DNA of 64,000 bases from Taishania sp037189645 (GCA_037189645.1 JBBCIY010000004.1:1-64000), one strand, 5' to 3'; counted from the stretch's first letter, positions 16,842 through 26,199 are shown. The notes: a model not told the origin generated them from the sequence alone. Translations and numbers: made by a program.

Positions 16842-17593
16842 CACCAATCTTTCCCTGATCTTGAAGCTCCGCTGGAACTTTTGTTCCCTCCCATTCTACG
16901 TTTGGTAGCGGATTCTTGTTTCATTAATTCATCCAATTTTTTTTCTACGGCCTTATCCTGCAATTTAGGACTTCCTCCCTGGCTGCCGGAAGGATTTCCT
17001 CCGGGGTTTCCATCCCTTTGATTTTGCTGCTGTTGGCCATTCTGTGGCTGCTGGTTATTCTGACCGCTCTGGTTGTTATTCTGATTCTGCTGATTTGATT
17101 GATTTTGCTGATCCTGCTGGTTCTGATCCTGATTTTGATTGTTCTGATCTTTGTTCTGTTGCTGCTGTTGTTCTTTCTTCAGACGCATTGCTTCCGACAG
17201 GTTATGGCGGGTCTTGTCATTTGAAGAATCGTTTCTCAGGGATTGTTTGTATGCATCGATTGCCTCATCGTACTTTTTCTGCTGCATCAGACTATTTCCC
17301 AAGTTGTGATAAGCCTTTGCTTTTTCATCAGGGTCTTTCTCAGCATAAGCCTGTTCACGGTAAATTTCTTCCGCTTCTTTGTACTGCAGGTTCTTATAGG
17401 CCGATTGTCCCATTTCCTTAGACAGGTCAACGCCTTCCGGAGCTTTACTTTGGGCTGAACGGTAGTATTTTAGCGCTTTTCCGTATTCTTTTTTGGAATA
17501 AGCATCTCTTGCAACAGCCAATGAATCTCTCCATTCCTGTGCGACAACAGGCGCAGAACAAACAAAAATCACTATGTAGATCAACTGTTTCAT
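16841..17593 (-). CDS. batC: BatC, TPR protein with Gln/Asn-rich tail
   Basis: 250 residues: signal peptide (MKQLIYIVIFVCSAPVVAQ), about three tetratricopeptide repeats (KEYGKALKYYRSA, KAYHNLGNSLMQQKKYDEAI), then a strikingly low-complexity stretch of Gln and Asn (about residues 143-195) and a basic Gly/Ser-rich end. TPR domains mediate protein contacts; BatC probably docks to BatB or BatA. It overlaps batB (4 bp) and batD (1 bp), showing translational coupling. The long Q/N run is typical in kind for BatC but is long here and could vary by replication slippage. Confidence 0.92.
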   Translation of the reverse strand: MKQLIYIVIFVCSAPVVAQEWRDSLAVARDAYSKKEYGKALKYYRSAQSKAPEGVDLSKEMGQSAYKNLQYKEAEEIYREQAYAEKDPDEKAKAYHNLGNSLMQQKKYDEAIDAYKQSLRNDSSNDKTRHNLSEAMRLKKEQQQQQNKDQNNQNQDQNQQDQQNQSNQQNQNNNQSGQNNQQPQNGQQQQNQRDGNPGGNPSGSQGGSPKLQDKAVEKKLDELMKQESATKRRMGGNKSSSGASRSGKDW

Positions 17594-18744
17594 TTTCCGA
17601 ACCGGATTTTTTTAAAATAAGTTCCTGTCCACAGCAGGTATGCTGCAAAACAGATCAAAGATATTGCCAGAGGAATCTGGTAACGCTGTTCTTTTACATC
17701 AAATTCCAGCCCCTCCGTTTTTTCCCGCTTCAGTTGGGTAATCTTCTTCAACAGACCTCTCAGGTCAGGATATGCTTCTTCACTGATCACAGCTATACCG
17801 CCTCCTTCTTCGGCGATGCGGGTAAGAAACTGAGGGTTCAGCTTCGACTGTACAGTGGTCCCCACGGCGGTACGTTTGTACCCTCTTTCGGGAAATTCAG
17901 GGTCAACAGGAACCAGCCCTCCTTTCCTGGTCCCGATTCCCAGAATGGCCAGTTGAACACCTTCTTCTTTGTACTTTTTCAGGATCTCAGCAGGATCTTC
18001 ATCGTGGTTCTCACCATCCGTCACAAGGATAACCGCCTTGCTCATCTTCTTATTCTCTGAAAACATGGAATAAGCATTTTCCAGGGCATTCCGGATATTG
18101 GTTCCCTGGCTGGAGATCATGTTTGTTTCAATGTCATTGACATACATTTTCGCAGCATAATAATCCAGTGTCAACGGCAATTGTGTGTAAGCATCACTGG
18201 CAAAGATGGAAATCCCTATCTTTTCGCCTCCCAGCTTATTAATCAGTTCGCTGAGCGCCCGTTTCGCAATATTTAAACGCGAAATCTTAGGATCAATATC
18301 CCGGGTATTCATGGAATTGGAAACATCCAGGCAAACCACCAGTTCCATACTTTGTATGGTTCCCGCCACTTTTTTTGTCCCGAACGCAGGCTGTGCCAGC
18401 GCAATGACCAGGAAAGCCAGTGCGTTCCTGAATAAAAAATAGCTGATGAATGATTTCCGGGTTTCTAAAGGCTTAAAGATCGTTGAGCGTACCTTCCGGC
18501 CCGCATACTGATAAATCTTCTCATTGCGGTAGATGTTGTAAAGAAACAATCCTGCAACAGGCAGGATCAGCCACAGCCAATACAACTGCTCCGGCTCCTG
18601 GAAAGCGAAGAAATTTCCTTTTTCCCCGCTTAAAAAGCTTCCGGACCGGATCAACAGGTAAAACAACACCCAAAAGATGATCTCCCACACGATCATGAGT
18701 GAAAGCAACCTCTTTAACTGATATGTCATTCCTTGTTTAATCAT
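17590..18744 (-). CDS. batB: BatB, VWA-domain membrane protein
   Basis: 384 residues. A von Willebrand A domain with a complete MIDAS (DVSNS, D140-S144; TDGE later) lies between transmembrane helices near residues 56-70 and 105-120 and a C-terminal helix (IPLAISLICFAAYLLWTG). Compared with usual BatB it has an N-terminal extension of about 45 residues carrying one more hydrophobic segment (IVWEIIFWVLFYLL), before the normal EPEQLYWLWLILP start. Two ATGs are possible (18744, overlapping batA by 8 bp; or 18729). Probably forms a complex with BatA and BatC at the inner membrane. Confidence 0.93.
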   Translation of the reverse strand: MIKQGMTYQLKRLLSLMIVWEIIFWVLFYLLIRSGSFLSGEKGNFFAFQEPEQLYWLWLILPVAGLFLYNIYRNEKIYQYAGRKVRSTIFKPLETRKSFISYFLFRNALAFLVIALAQPAFGTKKVAGTIQSMELVVCLDVSNSMNTRDIDPKISRLNIAKRALSELINKLGGEKIGISIFASDAYTQLPLTLDYYAAKMYVNDIETNMISSQGTNIRNALENAYSMFSENKKMSKAVILVTDGENHDEDPAEILKKYKEEGVQLAILGIGTRKGGLVPVDPEFPERGYKRTAVGTTVQSKLNPQFLTRIAEEGGGIAVISEEAYPDLRGLLKKITQLKREKTEGLEFDVKEQRYQIPLAISLICFAAYLLWTGTYFKKIRFGK

Positions 18745-19771
18745 TTTGCCTGAATAAAAAACGTGGTAATCCCCATCCCAGAATAGCCAGAAATAAAGCC
18801 GCTTTTAAAAACGACTGAGGCATAGCGGGGGGTTCCGACTGAAAATGACGGTCAATGATCTTCCGCTTTTCCATTTTTTCAATTTCCGTATAAATATTCC
18901 TCAGGCTCTGCTCATCCGTAGCCCTGAAATATTTACCGTCTGTCTTTGCAGCGATCCGTTGCAGCGTCTTCTCATCCAGGTCAGAATCAATCGGGCGCTG
19001 CATGGCCCCAAACGGGGTATTTACAGTCACCGTTCCCCCGCCGGCCGCTCCGACTCCGATGGTATATACACGCACATTCTTCGCTTTAGCCAGGTCGGCA
19101 GCTTCGTCCGGAGAAATATCTCCCATATTGTTGCTCCCATCAGTCAGCAGGATGATCACTTTCGAGGGGATGCTGTCATTCCTCAGCCGGGTGACTGCTG
19201 TTCCCAGTCCCACCCCGATAGCGGTACCTCCTTCTATATTCGCGTAGCAATCCAGCGCTTCTATCTGTTTTTTCAATACAGCATAATCGGTTGTTGCCGG
19301 GCAAGCGGTGTAAGCAGCTCCTGCATAAGCTACCAGACCGATCCTGTCACCGTTTCTGCCATCCACAAATTCTTTTGCCACTTTTTTAGCCGCTTCAATG
19401 CGGTTCGGCTGGAAATCCACTTCCAGCATGGAGCCGGAGATGTCAATCGTGAGGATAATATCTATCCCGTTTTTGTAATCGTGGTTATTTTCAATGTGGT
19501 CATTCCAGTTATACGGCTTCGCCATCGCAACAATCAGCAGGCTCAGGATAATGCATGCATTCACAATAATCGCCTTACGGATCAGGTGAATGAATTTTGA
19601 GCCATACTTTTTCTGAGAAGAAACCGTTCCGGTATATTTCCATTCGCCCGGTTTCCTGGTTTCCGACCGCCACAGCAACCAGAAAAGCACAGGCACAATC
19701 AGCAGCAGCCACAACCAGTGCGGAGCAAAGAAATCATATTCCCAAAACCGTATGTTTACTATTCCAGCCAA
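18737..19771 (-). CDS. batA: BatA, VWA-domain membrane protein, TTG start
   Basis: 344 residues with N-terminal helices (HWLWLLLIVPVLFWLLW), a VWA domain with MIDAS DISGSM (D110-M115) and TDGSNN, and a C-terminal helix (ALFLAILGWGLPRFLF). The only possible start is TTG at 19771: a TAG stop lies two codons upstream in frame and no ATG or GTG follows before the first helix. An 18-codon minicistron (ATG 19829-19831, stop 19775-19777) ends 3 bp before the TTG and could help reinitiation; that is inference. Overlaps batB by 8 bp. Confidence 0.93.
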   Translation of the reverse strand: MAGIVNIRFWEYDFFAPHWLWLLLIVPVLFWLLWRSETRKPGEWKYTGTVSSQKKYGSKFIHLIRKAIIVNACIILSLLIVAMAKPYNWNDHIENNHDYKNGIDIILTIDISGSMLEVDFQPNRIEAAKKVAKEFVDGRNGDRIGLVAYAGAAYTACPATTDYAVLKKQIEALDCYANIEGGTAIGVGLGTAVTRLRNDSIPSKVIILLTDGSNNMGDISPDEAADLAKAKNVRVYTIGVGAAGGGTVTVNTPFGAMQRPIDSDLDEKTLQRIAAKTDGKYFRATDEQSLRNIYTEIEKMEKRKIIDRHFQSEPPAMPQSFLKAALFLAILGWGLPRFLFRQND

Positions 19772-19843
19772 TTCCTAAAATTCCAATTTTCTATCTCCTC
19801 TTCGTACTTCACAACCTTTTTCCCGATTCATCGCCTCAAACTC

Positions 19844-20803
19844 CTAGACCCTCTCCTCACTTTCAATTTCCAGCGGGCTTGTCTCTGCAACAATCTGTTT
19901 TGCCAGCATGGAAACTTTCATAATATTCAGTTCATCCGCCGTCGAATTAGCAAATTTTACCATATCCGCCTGGCGCAATATCATCATGAATGTATTTACA
20001 GTGTCTTCCGGTAATCCTTTCTGGATCAGCAGTGCACGGGTTTCAAACGTAGTCCTTTCCAATAAGTTCAGACTGTACCTGCTTGAAAGATAGGAACGCA
20101 TGATGTGCGATAATTCCGTATAATGTTGTTTCAGCTTACCTTCCAGCCACAATTTCCGATTGTCAAGCGCATTGATCGCATACAAGGTCCTGTCTTTTAG
20201 CGACATCACTTTCCGGAGCTTCCCCGGCTTTTTCATTTTTTTACGGATGAAGAAGAACAGCAACGCCCCAAGCAAAAGCACAATCCCCACTGCAACATAC
20301 CAATAGTTTTTCAGCAGCTGTAAAAAGGTGAGTTTTTCGGGAATGTCCGCGAATCCTTCCTCAATATCAAACAATTCATCCTTGACGCCGATCGTTTCGG
20401 AAATTACGGTAAACGATACCTCATTAAAAAAATAAGTGGAATCATTGATTGTGATCCTTTGTACCGGCAACACAACCTTTCCCGTATCCCACGCGACAAG
20501 GGAATAATGTCCTGTCCAGGTTACCTGGTTTCCGACCCGCTTTGTCGTGTCAAAGAAATCGCCGGTTATCTCCACCGAAACTTTGGTTTGTGAAACCTGT
20601 GAATCTTCTTTCCGGATGACCGCCGGAATTTCCTTATCGTAAGGCTCGAATGAAATCGACGAATTATCCGGGAGTTTTACCATCAGGTTCAGTTCCACAG
20701 GCTCTCCCATCTTTACCCGGTCGTGATTGAGATAGGCCGATAGCTCCTGCCCGGAAGAAACAGAACATACGATCAGAAACCCTATGAGAATGAATTGTTT
20801 CAC
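19844..20803 (-). CDS. BatD-like/DUF4381-like membrane protein of the Bat operon
   Basis: 319 residues: signal peptide (LIGFLIVCSVSSGQ), an extracytoplasmic beta-rich domain with the BatD-like opening LNHDRVKMGEPVELNLMVK, one transmembrane helix (YWYVAVGIVLLLGALLFFFI), and a cytoplasmic helical domain (about residues 200-319). This is the membrane component usually found between DUF58 and batA genes in Bacteroidota. The start is GTG, overlapping the DUF58 stop (TAGTG). It probably links the soluble MoxR/DUF58 pair to the VWA proteins. No family symbol is secure. Confidence 0.8.
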   Translation of the reverse strand: MKQFILIGFLIVCSVSSGQELSAYLNHDRVKMGEPVELNLMVKLPDNSSISFEPYDKEIPAVIRKEDSQVSQTKVSVEITGDFFDTTKRVGNQVTWTGHYSLVAWDTGKVVLPVQRITINDSTYFFNEVSFTVISETIGVKDELFDIEEGFADIPEKLTFLQLLKNYWYVAVGIVLLLGALLFFFIRKKMKKPGKLRKVMSLKDRTLYAINALDNRKLWLEGKLKQHYTELSHIMRSYLSSRYSLNLLERTTFETRALLIQKGLPEDTVNTFMMILRQADMVKFANSTADELNIMKVSMLAKQIVAETSPLEIESEERV

Positions 20804-21669
20804 TACCTGTTCTTAAACAAATTAACCAATGGTATAATGTAATTCTCGCCCGTATTGAGAATGGCATAATCAATTCCGTTCCGGGAAAATTCTTTCAATA
20901 CTTTTTGCCGTTGTTCCAGGAAATTATTACTGAACGTTTCCCTGGTCCGGGCATCGTTGGTATTTACCCAGGTGGTCTCTCCCGTCTCCGCATTATAGAG
21001 CTGAACAAACCCCATTTTCGGTAATTCATGCTCAGAAGGATCTTCCAGCTTGAGAGCAATGACATCGTGTTTTTTCTTTGTTACTTTCAGTCCTTCCACG
21101 AAGTTGTTTTCATCAATAAAATCGCTGAGAACAAAGCAAATTGTCCGTTTTTTCTGTGTGTTTCTGAAAAATTTCAATCCATTTCCCAGATTTGTCTTTT
21201 TGCTTTTCGGCTTCAATGCAATGAATTCGCGTAACAGGTACAAAATGTGTTTCTTCCCCTTTTGCGGGGCAATGTACCGCTCCACCTCATCACTCACAAA
21301 TACAGCCCCGACCTTATCGTTGTTGGACAATGCTGAAAATGCCAGAACAGCCATCGTTTCCAATAAGACATCCCGCTTTGACTTATCTGTCGAACCAAAA
21401 TTTTCCGATCCGGACACATCCACGACCAGCATTACGATCAGTTCCCGCTCTTCTTCAAAAACTTTCACGAACGGGTCATTGAATCGTGCCGTAACGTTCC
21501 AGTCAATTGTCCGTACCTCGTCACCAATCTGGTAATTGCGTACTTCAGAAAATGCCATACCTCTTCCCTTAAAGGCGGAATGATATTCCCCCGAGAAGAT
21601 GTGTTTGGTCAAGCCTTTCGCTTTGATTTCCAAACGGTGTATTTTCTGCAACAATTCTTTGGTTTCCAT
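20803..21669 (-). CDS. DUF58 protein (VWA-like) of the MoxR/Bat operon
   Basis: 288 soluble residues containing the DUF58 core: FSGEYHSAFKGRGMAFSEV, then RNYQIGDEVRTIDWNVTAR, and a VWA-like MIDAS (DVSGSE) with a later LSDFID. DUF58 proteins are near-constant partners of MoxR AAA+ ATPases and are thought to be chaperone targets or adaptors. It sits between moxR (86-bp gap) and the coupled BatD-like gene. ATG start at 21669. Confidence 0.92.
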   Translation of the reverse strand: METKELLQKIHRLEIKAKGLTKHIFSGEYHSAFKGRGMAFSEVRNYQIGDEVRTIDWNVTARFNDPFVKVFEEERELIVMLVVDVSGSENFGSTDKSKRDVLLETMAVLAFSALSNNDKVGAVFVSDEVERYIAPQKGKKHILYLLREFIALKPKSKKTNLGNGLKFFRNTQKKRTICFVLSDFIDENNFVEGLKVTKKKHDVIALKLEDPSEHELPKMGFVQLYNAETGETTWVNTNDARTRETFSNNFLEQRQKVLKEFSRNGIDYAILNTGENYIIPLVNLFKNR

Positions 21670-21755
21670 ATCGTTGGCATAACTAGTGATCTGCCCTTAT
21701 TTGTTTAATGCTACCGGCAAACGCTTTCACACAGAGAGAAGCATGATTGTTCCTT

Positions 21756-22778
21756 CTACGGCACTTCTACTTTACCGATTATCCTGGTGATGATGTCTGC
21801 TGATGATAAATTTTCCGCCTCTGCTTCGTAGCTCAATCCGATGCGGTGGCGCATTACGTCCGGTGCGATCGCACGCACATCTTCCGGAATGACAAATGCC
21901 CTTCCCTGGAGGAACGCGTATGCTTTCGATGCCAGTGCCAGGTTAATCGACGCACGGGGAGAACATCCGAAAGTAATCATCGGCTGCAGGTATTCCAGTC
22001 CGTACTGGTGCGGTTTACGTGTCGCATAAACCAGGTCAACAATGTACTTCTCGATTTTTTCATCCATGTATACTTCTTTCACCAACATTCTGGCTCTCAG
22101 AATATCTTCTGCCGTAATAACTTTCTGAGCTTTCGGAAGTCCTTCCGGTCTCACAATGGAACGAATGATCACCCGTTCTTCCTCAATCGACGGATAATCC
22201 AGGTAAACCTTCAGCATAAAACGGTCGACCTGTGCCTCGGGAAGCGGGTAGGTCCCTTCCTGCTCAATCGGGTTCTGTGTTGCCAGCACCAGGAATGGCT
22301 TCGGCAAAACGAATGTTTCATCACCGATCGTCACCTGTCGCTCCTGCATTGCTTCCAGCAAAGCCGACTGTACTTTCGCCGGAGCACGGTTGATCTCATC
22401 CGCAAGGACGAAATTTGCAAAGATCGGTCCCTTTTTTATGGAAAAAGCTTCACTTTTCTGATTGTAGATCAATGTACCGGTCACATCCGCGGGTAACAGG
22501 TCGGGCGTAAACTGAATACGACTGAAATCAACATCTATGGCTTCGGAGAGTGTTTTGATCGCCAGAGTTTTTGCCAGTCCGGGCACACCTTCCAGCAACA
22601 CATGCCCGTCTGCCAGCAGGGCAACCAGTAACCGGTCGACCATGTATTTCTGTCCCACAATCACTTTTGAAACTTCTTGTCTCAATGTGTTGATTCCTGC
22701 TATTTCAAATGTGATCTTTTCACTCAGCTGACGAAGTGCTTCTGCCGGACTCAACGATTGATGTGTATTTTCTAACAT
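21756..22778 (-). CDS. MoxR family AAA+ ATPase
   Basis: First gene of the Bat operon. 340 residues with Walker A GVPGLAKT (G64-T71), Walker B FVLADEINRAP, sensor 1 LATQNPIEQEGTYPLPEAQ and the arginine-finger DRFMLKV region: a complete MoxR chaperone-like ATPase, expected to remodel or insert metals or cofactors into partner proteins such as the VWA proteins downstream. The ATG at 22778 is preferred to a TTG nine codons earlier. A partial -7 box (GAACTTTG) lies about 30 bp before it on the minus strand, so the operon's promoter is probably in the 105-bp divergent gap to 22884. Confidence 0.94.
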   Translation of the reverse strand: MLENTHQSLSPAEALRQLSEKITFEIAGINTLRQEVSKVIVGQKYMVDRLLVALLADGHVLLEGVPGLAKTLAIKTLSEAIDVDFSRIQFTPDLLPADVTGTLIYNQKSEAFSIKKGPIFANFVLADEINRAPAKVQSALLEAMQERQVTIGDETFVLPKPFLVLATQNPIEQEGTYPLPEAQVDRFMLKVYLDYPSIEEERVIIRSIVRPEGLPKAQKVITAEDILRARMLVKEVYMDEKIEKYIVDLVYATRKPHQYGLEYLQPMITFGCSPRASINLALASKAYAFLQGRAFVIPEDVRAIAPDVMRHRIGLSYEAEAENLSSADIITRIIGKVEVP

Positions 22779-22883
22779 AATATGTATAAAAGATGAAACA
22801 CACAAAGTTCAGCATATCTATTGCTGTAAGGCTTGATTTTGCTGTTAAATATTGTTAACATTGTGAAATAATATGAGTTAGAG

Positions 22884-23246
22884 ATGGAAAAAAGAGAGTG
22901 TTTAGAATGCGGTTCCATACTCCGGGGACGGAAAGATCAGAAATTCTGCTGCGATCAATGCCGGAACACCCACAACAACAGACTGCACGAGGATGCTAAT
23001 AAATATGTCAGACGGATCAACAGTATCCTGAGAAAAAACCGGCGAATCCTTGAACAGATGAACCCGTCGGGGAAAATCACCGTAGACGGAATCAGGCTGG
23101 CCGAAGAAGGCTTCAATTTTCACTATTTCACGAATATCTATGAAACAAAAAAAGGTTCCGTTTACTATTTCTGCTACGAACAAGGGTACCTGAAGCTGGA
23201 AAACGATCAATACATGCTGGTCATAAAACAAGATTACGTAAAGTAA
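22884..23246 (+). CDS. Small zinc-ribbon protein, conserved hypothetical
   Basis: 120 residues. The N-terminus is a zinc ribbon of four cysteines, C8-x2-C11 and C22/C23-x2-C26 (CLECGSIL ... FCCDQCRN), followed by a basic helical segment (NKYVRRINSILRKNRRILEQ) and a beta-rich end that includes the pattern YETKKGSVYYFCYEQGYLKL. Similar short ribbon proteins occur in Bacteroidota without assigned function; nucleic-acid binding is likely from the ribbon and basic helix but is inference. It is transcribed divergently from moxR and convergent with tex. Confidence 0.75.
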   Translation: MEKRECLECGSILRGRKDQKFCCDQCRNTHNNRLHEDANKYVRRINSILRKNRRILEQMNPSGKITVDGIRLAEEGFNFHYFTNIYETKKGSVYYFCYEQGYLKLENDQYMLVIKQDYVK

Positions 23247-23288
23247 GAAACCTCTTGCTTCGTGCCTTTCACCCCATAGCTTCTCTGC

Positions 23289-25400
23289 CTACTTCAACCG
23301 CTTTAATCCTATTCTTTTTCTTGCCACATCAATCTCCATTACCTGTACTTTCACGTGCTCATGCAATGAAATATGCTTTGACGGGTCTTCCACATATTCA
23401 TCCGCCAGCTGTGATTTATGAATCAAACCGTTCTCTTTGATCCCGATGTTGACAAATGCGCCAAACGCAGTGATATTCGTTACGATTCCATTGAGCTCCA
23501 TACCGGTCTTAAGGTCTTCTATGCTCCGGATCGCGGCATCAAATTCCAGCACTTTTGCCTGTTTGCGAGGGTCTCTTCCCGGTTTTTTCAATTCATTGAC
23601 AATGTCATTGAACGTATATGTGTCTATCTCCGGAAAATCAGACTGCTTCAGCCGGGATAGCTGTTCCGTATTCCCGATCAGCTCAGAAGTCGTCAGGTTC
23701 AGTTTTTTTGCGATTCGTTCAACGTGCTTATAACTTTCAGGATGGACTGCTGAATTATCCAGCGGGTTCTCTCCTTCCCTGATCCGCAGGAAGCCGGCTG
23801 CCTGCTCAAACGCTTTATCACCGAGGCGCTTTACCTTCTTCAATTCATTCCTGGACGAGAATTTACCTGTTTCGGAACGGTAAGCAACAATGTTTTCCGC
23901 CAGCTGCATGCCCAGACCAGAAACATAGCTCAGCAAATAAGGAGAAGCAGTGTTCAGATCCACCCCAACGGTATTTACTGCCGAAACAACCACATCATCC
24001 AGCGCTTGTTTCAGCAATGCCTGGTTCACTTCATGCTGGTACTGCCCTACACCGACGGATTTCGGGTCAATCTTCACCAGTTCTGCCAATGGGTCTTTTA
24101 ATCTTCTTCCGATGGAAACAGCCCCTCTTACAGTTACATCGTAATCCGGGAACTCTTTTCTGGCGATAGGCCCGGCTGAATAAATAGACGCTCCGTCCTC
24201 ACGAACGGAAAATACCTGGAGATCCCGGTTGAACCGGATGTGCTTGATAAATGTTTCTGTTTCCCTTCCGGCTGTCCCGTCGCCAATAGCAATCGCGTCA
24301 ATTTTATATGCTTCTGCCAGCTGGGCGATTTTTGCCTTTGCCGCAGCGGATTCATTTTGAGGCGGGTGCGGATAAATGGTCGTGTTGGTGAGCAGGTCTC
24401 CACGCTCATCCACACAAACAACTTTACATCCCGTTCTGAACCCCGGGTCAATGGCCAGCACACGTTTCTCACCCAGAGGAGGGGCCAGTAAAAGCTGGCG
24501 AAGGTTGGTACTAAAAACCCGGATTGCCTCAACATCCGCTTTTTCTTTTTGAGCCTGGATGGTTTCATTTTGCAGAGAAGGCAGCAACAGCCGCTTGTAT
24601 GCATCATCACATGCTGCTTCTACGACCGCTGCGCACTCGTCATTGCCACGTACGAACTGGCGGTACAGCACCTGCAATGCTTCTTCCTTTTCAGGCTGGA
24701 CGGTCAGTTTAAGCAATCCCTCCCTGTCGGCCCGGTATAATGCCAGAAACCGGTGTGAAGCCGTTTTATACAACGGTTCCGAAAAATCAAAGTAATCTTT
24801 GTACTTCGCTGCTTCCGTTTCTTTTCCCTTAACGAGCTTAGCTGCCAGCTTTCCTTTCCGCACAAATAAGTTCCGCAGCTTCGCCCTGGCGGAAACAGAT
24901 TCATTGATCCACTCTGCAATAATATCCTTCGCTCCCTGGACGGCATCCTCTTCACTCTCAATTGCTCCCTTCACAAAACGAGCAGCCATTGAAAATACAT
25001 CTCCGCCCCGCTGCGACATAATCATTCTGGCCAGTGGCTCCAATCCCGCTTTTTTTGCCTTATCCCCTCTTGTTTCCCGGCGTTGCTTATAGGGGAGGTA
25101 GATGTCTTCCAGCTCTGTCAGATCAAATGTTGTCCTGATCTTCTCAGCAAGTTCGGGAGTCAGCTTCTCCTGCTGCTCAATAGCACTTAAAATGGTTTGC
25201 TGACGTGCAATGATATCGTTATAACGTTTCGCTTCATCGCGGATAGAAGTGATCTCCACCTCATCCAGGTTTCCTGTCTGTTCTTTGCGGTAACGTGCGA
25301 TAAACGGAACAGTCGCTCCCGATTCCAGTAATTTCAACGTGTTTTCTACCGCCCTGTTGTTCAGGGAAGTAACCTGTATTATGAACTGATTTTTTTCCAT
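23289..25400 (-). CDS. tex: Tex family RNA-binding transcription accessory protein
   Basis: 703 residues, the usual Tex length, with the domains in order: helical N-terminus (TLKLLESGATVPFIARYRKE), YqgF/RNase H-like domain (LAIDPGFRTGCKVVCVDERG), the GTVRGAVSIG-like region before VGQYQHEVN, helix-hairpin-helix (NTASPYLLSYVSGLG) and a C-terminal S1 domain (GIVTNITAFGAFVNIGIKEN). Tex binds nucleic acid and affects transcription. ATG 25400 (MEKNQFIIQ) is where homology begins; the open frame runs on to 25529 without homology. Confidence 0.95.
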   Translation of the reverse strand: MEKNQFIIQVTSLNNRAVENTLKLLESGATVPFIARYRKEQTGNLDEVEITSIRDEAKRYNDIIARQQTILSAIEQQEKLTPELAEKIRTTFDLTELEDIYLPYKQRRETRGDKAKKAGLEPLARMIMSQRGGDVFSMAARFVKGAIESEEDAVQGAKDIIAEWINESVSARAKLRNLFVRKGKLAAKLVKGKETEAAKYKDYFDFSEPLYKTASHRFLALYRADREGLLKLTVQPEKEEALQVLYRQFVRGNDECAAVVEAACDDAYKRLLLPSLQNETIQAQKEKADVEAIRVFSTNLRQLLLAPPLGEKRVLAIDPGFRTGCKVVCVDERGDLLTNTTIYPHPPQNESAAAKAKIAQLAEAYKIDAIAIGDGTAGRETETFIKHIRFNRDLQVFSVREDGASIYSAGPIARKEFPDYDVTVRGAVSIGRRLKDPLAELVKIDPKSVGVGQYQHEVNQALLKQALDDVVVSAVNTVGVDLNTASPYLLSYVSGLGMQLAENIVAYRSETGKFSSRNELKKVKRLGDKAFEQAAGFLRIREGENPLDNSAVHPESYKHVERIAKKLNLTTSELIGNTEQLSRLKQSDFPEIDTYTFNDIVNELKKPGRDPRKQAKVLEFDAAIRSIEDLKTGMELNGIVTNITAFGAFVNIGIKENGLIHKSQLADEYVEDPSKHISLHEHVKVQVMEIDVARKRIGLKRLK

Positions 25401-25580
25401 ACAAGGGTGGAAGATAAGAAAATTACAAGGATCTTGTTTGTTGCCGGGCGAACAATTTACCGGTTGTTCAAGGCGGAAAATAGTCTGTGGGAAAAAGAAC
25501 TGGTTCCGGGCAAAACCTGTCAACGACATCTTTTTTAGATTTAAAATGCAGCGAAATATGTTTTTGTGATTTAAGTTGAT

Positions 25581-25588
25581 TACATTTG
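25581..25588 (+). promoter_or_regulatory. -7 box of the small acidic protein gene
   Basis: TACATTTG, perfect TAnnTTTG. The TTG at 25564-25566 is only 14 bp upstream, short for a -33 element. The leader would be about 70 nt. Confidence 0.5.
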
Positions 25589-25596
25589 CATCGTAA

Positions 25597-25626
25597 ATAC
25601 ACCTGGATCATCTGGTTGAGGTGTAT
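25597..25626 (+). promoter_or_regulatory. 5'-leader hairpin
   Basis: ATACACCT (25597-25604) pairs with AGGTGTAT (25619-25626) over a 14-nt loop, at the very 5' end of the predicted leader and 37 nt before the ATG. It could stabilise the mRNA or regulate translation. No known riboswitch is recognised. Confidence 0.4.
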
Positions 25627-25663
25627 GTAATTATTTAATAAAAAGCGTATTAAAAGATAAGAC

Positions 25664-26023
25664 ATGAAGACTGCGGAAGCAAATCAAAAGTTGGAAGCAA
25701 TTGTTGAAAAGGTTGAGAAGAAGGGTATTTCAGCTCCGAATTTGGTTGAAGATCTAAGAGAGCTGAGAGAAATTGCCCTGAAAGAGCAGGATCCTTTGGT
25801 AACAAAAGTATTGCGTTTGACTTATGAGTACCTTTCTGCGAACGAGTCTTTTGATGTAGAGGCACAATACGACGAGGATGAAGAGGGGAATGAATACCCG
25901 ATCGAGGTAGACGATAAAGAAAACCTGCTTTACCTGCTGAACTTGCTTAAAAATGCCGAGCACAAAATCAACCGGGAGGAAATCAAAGACTACCGCACCG
26001 CTTTAAAAGAAGAGCTGTACTAA
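25664..26023 (+). CDS. Small acidic helical protein, conserved hypothetical
   Basis: 119 residues, soluble, rich in Glu, Asp, Leu and Lys. The N-terminal half is helical (NQKLEAIVEKVEKKG; LRELREIALKEQDPLVTKV), the middle is a very acidic patch (AQYDEDEEGNEYPIEVDD) and the end is helical again. No family recognised. It is a complete stand-alone unit with a perfect -7 box, a leader hairpin and a strong terminator, which suggests good expression. Function unknown. Confidence 0.75.
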   Translation: MKTAEANQKLEAIVEKVEKKGISAPNLVEDLRELREIALKEQDPLVTKVLRLTYEYLSANESFDVEAQYDEDEEGNEYPIEVDDKENLLYLLNLLKNAEHKINREEIKDYRTALKEELY

Positions 26024-26041
26024 AAAAGATCTGAATAATTG

Positions 26042-26069
26042 AAAATCCGCCTCAGTCGCGGATTTTTTT
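26042..26069 (+). terminator. Intrinsic terminator
   Basis: Arms AAAATCCGC (26042-26050) and GCGGATTTT (26058-26066), 7-nt loop, T-run to 26069. Ends the small acidic protein gene 18 bp after its stop. Confidence 0.85.
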
Positions 26070-26199
26070 ATGCCCGTTCTTTTTACCATCACTTCCTGTT
26101 TTTTCGTTTTTTGACTGCGCCCTTGTTTATAACCATTCTAAATTCGGGGTTTTTCGGAGATTATGACAATCCTATGACAATAAAACCGCAAAGCATTCG

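Noticed and set aside
17033..17165. Repetitive CTGNTG-type DNA in batC as a CRISPR or satellite repeat
   Set aside because: It is in frame and encodes the Gln/Asn-rich segment of BatC; there are no spacers of regular length.
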